Assembly: GCA_021812265.1 (NCBI GenBank)
Contig: JAKAOI010000202.1
Span: 1-5,185, forward strand
Length of the DNA: 5,185 nt
Direction of reading: 5' to 3'
Origin: Chloroflexota bacterium
GTDB lineage: Bacteria; Chloroflexota; Ktedonobacteria; Ktedonobacterales; JACDGC01
Made by a program: the position numbers and the translations under genes. This document shows, one piece after another, positions 1-4,920 of this stretch. How positions within the stretch are numbered: position 1 is the first letter of the stretch; each line of letters starts with the position of its first letter. Under the pieces are notes generated by a model, which saw only the letters and a list, made by a program, of their open reading frames with translations, ran no database searches and was not told the DNA's origin.

Positions 1-424
1 CCGATCTTATGGTTTTCAGCAAAGCCGCAGCTTCCGCGCCTTAAAAGTTTGGATGGTTTTACAAACAACAGGGCGCCAAGGGCTGGTTCAGCGCATCCAG
101 TGGCATAATACTCTTGCGCAGCGCTTAGCTGAACTCATAGACACTGCACCCGATTTTGAGCGAATCGCTCCCGTTGCGTTGTCCATCGTCTGTTTTCGTT
201 ATATTCCGCCGGAAGATCGCTACTCCGAAGAAAAAATATAGCAATTAAACCGCGCGCTGCTGCCTTTGCTGCAAGCGAATGGAGAAGCGTTTCTTACTTC
301 TACGGTATTGCGAGGAAGATTTGCGCTGCGCGCCTGCATCGTTCACGATGACACAACCCCGGAAGATCTCACCATTCTTTTGGATAGCGTGCGTCACGCG
401 GCCCAAATTGCGCAGCAGCGCTAA
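1..424 (+). pseudogene. PLP-dependent group II amino-acid decarboxylase, C-terminal part, interrupted by in-frame TAG (5' end outside window)
   Basis: The frame starting at base 2 reads for 79 codons, meets TAG at 239-241, and continues in the same frame for 60 more codons to TAA at 422-424. Both halves match the C-terminal region of aromatic-L-amino-acid/tyrosine/tryptophan-type decarboxylases. SRSFRALKVWMVL corresponds to the family's R-R-F-R-x-L-K-L-W segment, APVALSIVCFR is the following strand, and after the stop come LNRALL, NGEAFLTSTVLRGRFALR and a TTPEDL-type terminal helix. The family decarboxylates aromatic amino acids in the cytoplasm using pyridoxal phosphate; the catalytic lysine lies upstream of this window. 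The TAG replaces one codon just before LNRALL, a variable site, with no frameshift, so a point mutation or sequencing error is the simplest cause. Truncation would remove the last 60 residues of the C-terminal domain. No start codon lies in frame soon after the TAG. The exact substrate is unknown. Confidence 0.8.
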
Positions 425-458
425 GCCAGTTCATCAAAAATACAATGGAGCCGGCGCA

Positions 459-1739
459 TCATCGCCAAAGGCGGCGCAGATAAGCAGGCATAAGATTTGC
501 TTCTTTAGGCGCTTCTTTTTTTCGTAATGCGCCGGCGCCGCGCGTCTCCGGCGCCGGGAACCGCTGCATCGGCTGCCCGATATATCGTTGCGGCCGTGAC
601 GCCGATTCTACCAAACGCGAGGATGCGCCGGCGACAGAGCGCGCAACCGGCAACGCAGGCAGTAATTCTGCTTCTGCCGCAGCCTCTACTAAAGAACGGG
701 TTGTTTGAATGACTTCATTGCTCAGTTCCAGCGTCTTCCTGCGGCATGTTTCATCAGCGGCAAATTCAGGCTGCGGCTCCAACACGGGCTGCGCTTGCTG
801 AAAATCTGCCGCAAGAATTGTAACATCAAGCCTATCTCCAAGTTCAGGGTCTGGCGTGGCGCCAAACAACATAAAAGCGTTTGGATGCGCGCGTTGAGAG
901 ATATACTCGGCGATTTTCTGTGTTTCTCCCAATGTCAGTGAATCGGAAGCGGTAATATTAAAAATAATTTTTTGGGCGCCGGTGATATCAAAATTTACCA
1001 TCGGATTCCGGATAGCGACCTGCGCCGCGCGAATTGCCCTGCCAGATCCTTCGGCGGATCCGGTTGAAAGCACCACAGGGCCGGCGTTAACCAGCGCGGC
1101 GCAAATATCGGCAAAATCAAGATTTATCATGCCATTTTGCGAAGAAAGGCGGGCCACACTATTGAAAGCGCTTTTCATAATTTCATCCGCTTGCGAAAAG
1201 GCCTGTAGCAATGTGCTATCTGCCGGCGAGTTTTGCAGCAGTTGTTCGTTTTGAATGATAAAATAAGCGTCGGCTTGTTCTTGCAAAGCGTGAAGACCCG
1301 TTTGCGCAATCGACATCCGTCGTTTTCCTTCAAATTGAAACGGCATTGTCACCGCGCCGGCGGTTATCGCATTCATACGTCGGGCAATCCTGGCAATAAC
1401 CGGCCCGGCCCCAGTTCCGGCGCCACCCCCTAAACCATACACAATAAAAACAAAATCGGCTCCTTGCAACGCCTCGGCAATATCTTCCGCGCTCTCTTCC
1501 GCTGCTTTTGCGCCGGCGGCAGGGTCACCGCCAGAGCCTCTGCCGCGTAAAGAATGCGGGCCAAGCAAAATCTTAGATTTGCACTGAATAGCTTCCAGCG
1601 CTTGCGAATCGGTGTTCATAGCAATACAATCTATATTTTTCCATTGTGAAAGCTGCAGTCGATTCAATACATTACCACCGGTTCCTCCGGCGCCAACAAC
1701 TACAATTTTAGGTAAATGAAATATTCCTTCAGGATCCAT
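459..1739 (-). CDS. ftsZ: Cell division protein FtsZ (divergent)
   Basis: A tubulin-like GTPase of 426 residues that polymerises into the cytokinetic ring at the inner face of the membrane. In order: an N-terminal Rossmann motif VVGAGGTGGN (residues 14-23), MNTDSQAL (41-48), the tubulin signature GGGAGTG (104-110; the usual form is GGGTGTG), FEGKRR (136-141), and the T7 catalytic loop NLDFAD (206-211) with both acidic residues kept. A variable, Ala/Pro/Arg-rich linker (about 314-413) leads to a conserved C-terminal peptide, LMPAYLRR (416-423), the docking site for FtsA and other partners. Divergences include Gln-Asn-Glu-Gln where PND(R/K) is usual (163-166). The start at 1739 is chosen because AAAGGA sits 8 nt upstream and homology begins at once. 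An in-frame ATG at 1829 would add 30 unrelated residues and has AAGG directly abutting it. Stop is TGA. The gene follows ftsA and converges on the decarboxylase. Confidence 0.95.
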   Translation of the reverse strand: MDPEGIFHLPKIVVVGAGGTGGNVLNRLQLSQWKNIDCIAMNTDSQALEAIQCKSKILLGPHSLRGRGSGGDPAAGAKAAEESAEDIAEALQGADFVFIVYGLGGGAGTGAGPVIARIARRMNAITAGAVTMPFQFEGKRRMSIAQTGLHALQEQADAYFIIQNEQLLQNSPADSTLLQAFSQADEIMKSAFNSVARLSSQNGMINLDFADICAALVNAGPVVLSTGSAEGSGRAIRAAQVAIRNPMVNFDITGAQKIIFNITASDSLTLGETQKIAEYISQRAHPNAFMLFGATPDPELGDRLDVTILAADFQQAQPVLEPQPEFAADETCRRKTLELSNEVIQTTRSLVEAAAEAELLPALPVARSVAGASSRLVESASRPQRYIGQPMQRFPAPETRGAGALRKKEAPKEANLMPAYLRRLWR

Positions 1740-1747
1740 AACAGTAT

Positions 1748-1753
1748 TCCTTT
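1748..1753 (-). promoter_or_regulatory. Shine-Dalgarno of ftsZ
   Basis: AAAGGA on the - strand, 8 nt before the ATG at 1739. It decides between this start and the longer in-frame ATG at 1829. Confidence 0.8.
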
Positions 1754-1844
1754 CAATATCAGAAATTTTACCAAAATGGCAATATGATATCAGTTTTTCA
1801 ACGCAGATGATAGAGAAATCAAAAGGCATCCTTATTTTGCGCCG

Positions 1845-1858
1845 ACAGCGCTGTTATA
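1845..1858 (-). promoter_or_regulatory. Possible ftsZ promoter -10 overlapping a 10-bp palindrome
   Basis: TATAAC (five of six consensus bases) lies on the - strand at 1858-1853 and runs directly into the perfect palindrome ACAGCGCTGT (1845-1854). No good -35 box stands 16-18 bp upstream. If used, it would give ftsZ a leader of roughly 105 nt and independence from ftsA. The overlap would suit a repressor or activator site. This is pattern-based only. Confidence 0.25.
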
Positions 1859-1863
1859 GTATC

Positions 1864-1950
1864 AGGACTTTCGCTGCAGCAGGAGACACACCAGACATCC
1901 CTTTGTTGCAGATACGAGAAACATGCGCTTCTCTTTCAAGCGAAAGTCCT
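1864..1950. repeat. 87-bp element bounded by perfect 12-bp inverted repeats, in the ftsA-ftsZ spacer
   Basis: AGGACTTTCGCT at 1864-1875 is exactly complementary to AGCGAAAGTCCT at 1939-1950, with 63 nt between them. Inside there are weaker pairings: GAGAA/TTCTC on the - strand around an 8-nt loop, and CTGCA/TGCAG. The - strand transcript of ftsAZ could therefore fold as a branched structure with a long closing stem. No T-run follows either arm, so it is not an intrinsic terminator. No clear target-site duplication flanks it, so a MITE-like origin is possible but unproven. Other explanations are an mRNA-processing or stability element, or a structured regulatory RNA. Confidence 0.65.
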
Positions 1951-1968
1951 AATTATTAGAGATAAAAA

Positions 1969-3195
1969 TTACAATAGGCCGAACATAAATTTTATTCGCT
2001 GCATCGCATTTTGTAAAAAATTATTTCCGGAATTAACAGTGTCATTGGCAAGAATCTGCTCTTGCCAGCGCAGCAAGCCAATAACAGTCGCGTAACTTGG
2101 GTTGGTAAATGCGTCGGTCATACCATACACGCTATGCGGCGCGCCAATTCGCGCCGGCGCATTAAATATTTTTGCCGCCAGTTCAGTTATTCCGGCAAGC
2201 TTAGCGGTTCCTCCGGTAATCACAATGCCGCCCGCAAAACGCTGATCAAAGCCTTGTCCATATATTTCATCGCGAATATGCAATAAAATTTCCTCAATAC
2301 GCGGTAAAATAATTCTTTCCGCAAGATCATAACGCGAAACCACCTCATGGCAATCGGGGAGAAACTGGCTGAGGTCGATCATTTCAGCGCGGCTGATATG
2401 TTCTCCGCCGGCGGCGCCAAATGTTATTTTTAGCTGTTCAGCGACGGTTGAAGGAAGCCTCAGCCCATAGGCAATATCATCGGTAATCAAATCGCCGGCC
2501 TCATCCAGCGCAAAGGTTTGGATAGGGCCGCCGTCACTAAACACAACTACATCGCTGGAGCCGGCGCCGATATCGATAAGAGTTACCCCCATATCGCGTT
2601 CTCCCGGTGAAAGCGCCGCTTCGGCAGAAGCCAAACCGGAAACAACCAGTTCATCTACGGTAATACGCGCCGAATTAGCGCATTTCACAAGATTGCGCTG
2701 CGCGGCAGTTATGCCGGTGATGATGTGCGCTTCAACTTCTAGTTTATGCCCTGCCATACCGATTGGATTTTTAATGCCGCTCATACCGTCTAGCGTATAG
2801 GTTCGCGGCGCCAACGCTAAAATATTCCTATCCGAATCCAATGTCATAGCGCCGGCAATATCAATAACCCGGTTCACATCATCCATAGTAATATCTCTAT
2901 CCGACGGTGTTATGGCAATAGCGCCGCTGTGATTGAACGACTGGATATGTTTGCCTGAAACAGAAAAAATCGCATGTGTCAGCTTTATTCCGGTCATCTG
3001 ACTTAACCGATCGGCGCATATCGAAATTGAATGAGAAACCTCCTCAATATTCGTAATAACCTGCCGGCGCATTCCTTGGGTTGGGGTTTCTGTCACCCCA
3101 ACAATATGCATCGTTTTATCTCTGCTTAATCGGGCAACAGCCGCTGAGATTTTTCTTGATGATACATCAAACGCAGATAATATTTGATCTCTCAT
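1969..3195 (-). CDS. ftsA: Cell division protein FtsA
   Basis: An actin-like ATPase of 408 residues that tethers FtsZ filaments to the membrane and recruits later divisome proteins. Visible parts: phosphate-1 loop AFDVSSRKISAAV (8-20; SS replaces the more usual GT), and an FtsA-specific SHS2/1C insert with IFSVSGKHIQSFNHSGAIAI (76-95). Then come YTLDGMSGIKNPIGMAGHKLEVEAHIITG (133-161), phosphate-2 LIDIGAGSSDVVVF (206-219), the GDLITDDIAYGL segment (234-245), and the adenosine motif GIVITGGTAKLAGI (323-336). The final FLQNAMQRIKFMFGLL (393-408) matches the amphipathic membrane-targeting helix expected at an FtsA C-terminus. The start is supported by CGGAG (3202-3206) 6 nt upstream. Stop is TAA. 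It lies 229 bp before ftsZ, a wide gap for this pair, and is insulated from htrA by a terminator, so its promoter should lie in 3196-3278; no convincing one was recognised there. Confidence 0.93.
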   Translation of the reverse strand: MRDQILSAFDVSSRKISAAVARLSRDKTMHIVGVTETPTQGMRRQVITNIEEVSHSISICADRLSQMTGIKLTHAIFSVSGKHIQSFNHSGAIAITPSDRDITMDDVNRVIDIAGAMTLDSDRNILALAPRTYTLDGMSGIKNPIGMAGHKLEVEAHIITGITAAQRNLVKCANSARITVDELVVSGLASAEAALSPGERDMGVTLIDIGAGSSDVVVFSDGGPIQTFALDEAGDLITDDIAYGLRLPSTVAEQLKITFGAAGGEHISRAEMIDLSQFLPDCHEVVSRYDLAERIILPRIEEILLHIRDEIYGQGFDQRFAGGIVITGGTAKLAGITELAAKIFNAPARIGAPHSVYGMTDAFTNPSYATVIGLLRWQEQILANDTVNSGNNFLQNAMQRIKFMFGLL

Positions 3196-3278
3196 GGTTA
3201 ACTCCGATGTCTTAACCTGTATCCAAGCGATCTTGTTAGCATTGAAGGCGCCAATTTACCGCCTCTTCCTCTGCTCAT

Positions 3279-3320
3279 AAAAAAAGAGGAAGCTAAACGT
3301 TTCACTGCGTTTAGCTTCCT
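3279..3320 (-). terminator. Rho-independent terminator of htrA
   Basis: Read on the - strand, a perfect 13-bp stem (AGGAAGCTAAACG, 3320-3308, with CGTTTAGCTTCCT, 3299-3287) encloses an 8-nt loop and is followed by CT and seven T residues (3285-3279). It starts 32 nt after the htrA stop. It should largely prevent read-through into ftsA. Confidence 0.93.
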
Positions 3321-3352
3321 ACAGAAAATCAAGAGAAGAAGTGAAGAATATG

Positions 3353-4462
3353 TTACGCTGTTGCAGGCAATGTGCCAAGTGTTACGGTAACAGAAATGTT
3401 CTTTCCGCCGCGATTCACGTACACCGTCACCTTATCGCCAGGATTTTTGGAAACAAGGTATGTGCCTAAACTGGTAGCGTCTGAGATCGTTGTATTGTTG
3501 ATTTTATAGATGATGTCGCCTACCTGCAAACCTGCTGCAGCAGCCGGACCACCGGCAACGAGCTGCTGAATATACGCGCCGCTGGAAATCGGCAAATTAT
3601 TATACTGCGCAATTGCCGCCGTAACGCTGACAACATCTACGCCTAAATACGAGCGCCCAGTATTTACTACTTTGCCATATTGGATAATTTGGTTGGCAAT
3701 AAACTGTGCGCGATCCGAGGGAATCGCAAATCCAATTCCTGGGGCAGTAGTGCCATATTGCTGATCTATCATGCCAAGGGTGGGAATGCCGACTAAATTT
3801 CCGGAAAGATCAATAAGCGCGCCGCCGCTGTTGCCCGGATTAATGGGCGCGCTGGTTTGAATGGCGTTAGGAATAACGTTTGCCGGGCCGGAAGATTCGC
3901 TCACCGTGCGGTTCAACGCGCTGATAATACCGAATGTGGCCGATTCTCCCACACCCAACGGATTGCCGACTGCGACAACAAATTCGCCGACCATAGCCTT
4001 CCCTGAATCGGCAAATTTAATTACCGGCAAAGAAGTTCCTGTGTTAATTTTTAATACCGCCAAATCATCTGCGGCGTCTTGGCCTACAACCGTTGCGGGA
4101 AAATTCCCTGTAGTGGTAGTTACGGTAATTTGACCGCCATTCATAATAACGTGATCATTGGTAAGAATATAACCGCTGGAGGTAATGATGGAACCGCTGC
4201 CTAAATCTTCTCCGCTTTGGCTTACAACGGTAATCTCCACTACCGCCGGTTCAACGCCTTGAATCGCTCCAACAACCGAATTTTCCAGTGTAGCCGCGCT
4301 GCTTCCGGTTGGCGCGCCAGTTGTGCCGGAACTGCTGGTAACAATTTGTGTGGCTCCTGTAGCTGTTGCAGATTTTTGCGCGGCAGTTGCGCTGCTGGAA
4401 CACGCCGAAAAGATAAGGATTACAGCGCCGAGTAACGCCAAGATTTTTACTTTTATTGACAT
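3353..4462 (-). CDS. HtrA/DegP-type serine protease, lipoprotein, single PDZ domain
   Basis: An envelope quality-control protease of 369 residues that cleaves misfolded exported proteins. The N-terminus has a short basic region, a hydrophobic core (7-20) and a lipobox FSA-C with the lipidated Cys at 21, followed by a low-complexity Ser/Thr/Ala linker (22-60). The trypsin-like domain carries the complete triad: His104 in TNDHV, Asp133 in DDLAVLKI, and Ser212 in GNSGG (210-214). VGNPLG (165-170) and the GIGFAIPSD segment (242-250) are also typical. One PDZ domain follows (about 270-365), with the carboxylate-binding YLGV loop (272-275) and GLQVGDIIYKIN. HtrA members are often anchored by a transmembrane helix or are periplasmic; a lipid anchor suggests the outer face of the membrane. 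The Shine-Dalgarno is weak (AGG, 11 nt before the ATG). The gene is transcribed toward ftsA but closed by its own terminator. It lacks the GCGCCGG 7-mer that is common in the neighbours. Confidence 0.93.
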   Translation of the reverse strand: MSIKVKILALLGAVILIFSACSSSATAAQKSATATGATQIVTSSSGTTGAPTGSSAATLENSVVGAIQGVEPAVVEITVVSQSGEDLGSGSIITSSGYILTNDHVIMNGGQITVTTTTGNFPATVVGQDAADDLAVLKINTGTSLPVIKFADSGKAMVGEFVVAVGNPLGVGESATFGIISALNRTVSESSGPANVIPNAIQTSAPINPGNSGGALIDLSGNLVGIPTLGMIDQQYGTTAPGIGFAIPSDRAQFIANQIIQYGKVVNTGRSYLGVDVVSVTAAIAQYNNLPISSGAYIQQLVAGGPAAAAGLQVGDIIYKINNTTISDATSLGTYLVSKNPGDKVTVYVNRGGKNISVTVTLGTLPATA

Positions 4463-4496
4463 TTGTATCTGTGCCTGCTTTCAATAAATATTTTTC

Positions 4497-4545
4497 ATGC
4501 AGATGATGAGTGCGCTTTATACAACTTCCATAGATAAATCTGCAT
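4497..4545 (-). promoter_or_regulatory. Candidate htrA-proximal promoter framed by an 8-bp inverted repeat
   Basis: On the - strand TATAAA (4521-4516) resembles a -10 box and would give a leader of about 47 nt. It is flanked symmetrically by ATGCAGAT (4497-4504) and ATCTGCAT (4538-4545). One arm covers the expected -35 position and the other the early transcribed region, an arrangement typical of an operator. The -35 itself is poor, which would fit an activated promoter or an alternative sigma factor. This is a pattern-based inference. Confidence 0.3.
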
Positions 4546-4715
4546 ATTTCAATGACTATATTAGTTAAGATACCACTGGCGTATTTTGCTATTCAAGGTT
4601 TTTAGGTGGTTAGATGTGAGTCCTTAAAGATTATTTACAGTAGTAATGCAATTATCAAAATCTTGTAAAGTATCATTCACGATTAAAGACCTGAACATTG
4701 ATCAGGATACAGGGA

Positions 4716-4743
4716 AATTTAGGGACACCCCAAACCCTGTCAA
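4716..4743 (-). promoter_or_regulatory. Candidate sigma-70-type promoter reading toward htrA
   Basis: A perfect TTGACA (- strand, 4743-4738), a 16-bp spacer, and TAAATT (4721-4716; four of six consensus bases). A start near 4709 would give htrA a leader of about 250 nt. It overlaps, back to back, the extended -10 element on the other strand. Confidence 0.35.
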
Positions 4744-4744
4744 G

Positions 4745-4753
4745 TGGTATACT
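4745..4753 (+). promoter_or_regulatory. Candidate extended -10 promoter on + strand
   Basis: TGGTATACT fits the extended -10 pattern TGn-TATAAT (five of six in the hexamer). No good -35 is present, which extended -10 promoters can tolerate. Transcription would begin near 4760 and run toward the hairpin at 4881-4904. No protein gene is found downstream on this strand. Confidence 0.33.
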
Positions 4754-4759
4754 GCCCTC

Positions 4760-4909
4760 GCTCATGCTTTCCTGTTAGGCAAATCTATAATGATATATTG
4801 GCGGCAAAGCGCAATGAAGCCGGCAAAAACTCCATTGTATATCGGTCTCCGCTCATTTTGCCCCAAAATAATATCCGAATTTGGGGAACAGCGCTGTTCC
4901 CCAATTTTT
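4760..4909 (+). ncRNA. Candidate small RNA of about 150 nt between an orphan promoter and a terminator
   Basis: The only grounds are the extended -10 element just upstream and the strong hairpin plus T-run at the end, with no convincing ORF between. Internal pairings include ATTTTG/CAAAAT around CCC (4855-4869), and CCCCAAA (4861-4867), which could compete for TTTGGGG (4880-4886) in the terminator's left arm. I recognise no known RNA family. Confidence 0.2.
4881..4909 (+). terminator. Perfect 24-bp palindrome with T-run
   Basis: Arms TTGGGGAACAGC (4881-4892) and GCTGTTCCCCAA (4893-4904) are perfectly complementary and are followed on the + strand by five T residues. This reads as an intrinsic terminator on the + strand. 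On the - strand it sits 16 nt beyond the galE stop but lacks a T-run on that side (ATTCGG follows), so for galE it would be a weaker or Rho-assisted stop. Confidence 0.55.
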
Positions 4910-4920
4910 ACTGCGCCACG

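Larger units (their letters stand above)
4463..4920. other. 458-bp intergenic region between galE and htrA, no credible protein gene
   Basis: Open frames here (for example 4646-4933 on +) run across a strong hairpin into the antisense of galE and show no recognisable domain, so I do not call them. The region contains the promoter candidates and hairpin described separately, a short CCTGA/TCAGG hairpin at 4690-4706, and ACAGGG/CCCTGT arms near 4709-4740. It is more AT-rich between about 4480 and 4700 than the flanking genes. Confidence 0.6.

Noticed and set aside
239..241. Reassigned TAG (alternative genetic code)
   Set aside because: galE in the same window ends in TAG at the expected C-terminus, and no other conserved frame here contains an internal TAG.
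279..527. 82-codon + strand frame overlapping the decarboxylase end and the ftsZ 3' end
   Set aside because: A shadow of the decarboxylase reading frame and of ftsZ; no motif and no ribosome-binding site of note.
1740..1829. N-terminal extension of FtsZ from an ATG at 1829
   Set aside because: The 30 extra residues resemble nothing in FtsZ, the ATG has AAGG directly abutting it rather than at a usable distance, and the ATG at 1739 has a well-placed AAAGGA.
1864..1950. tRNA-like fold on the + strand (7-bp acceptor-like stem and a CGCTT/AAGCG arm with a 7-nt loop)
   Set aside because: The loop CTCTTTC lacks the TTCRANY T-loop, no proper D or anticodon arm forms, and the closing stem is 12 bp rather than 7.
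1864..1950. Intrinsic terminator after ftsA
   Set aside because: The arms are 63 nt apart and no T-run follows on the - strand (GATACTATAAC comes next).
4508..4513. GAGTGC resembling half of a CIRCE (HrcA) operator upstream of htrA
   Set aside because: The partner half TTAGCACTC at 9-nt spacing is absent.
4709..4753. Degraded insertion-sequence end, suggested by the AGGGACACCCC stretch
   Set aside because: No transposase fragment, matching opposite end or target duplication could be identified in the window.
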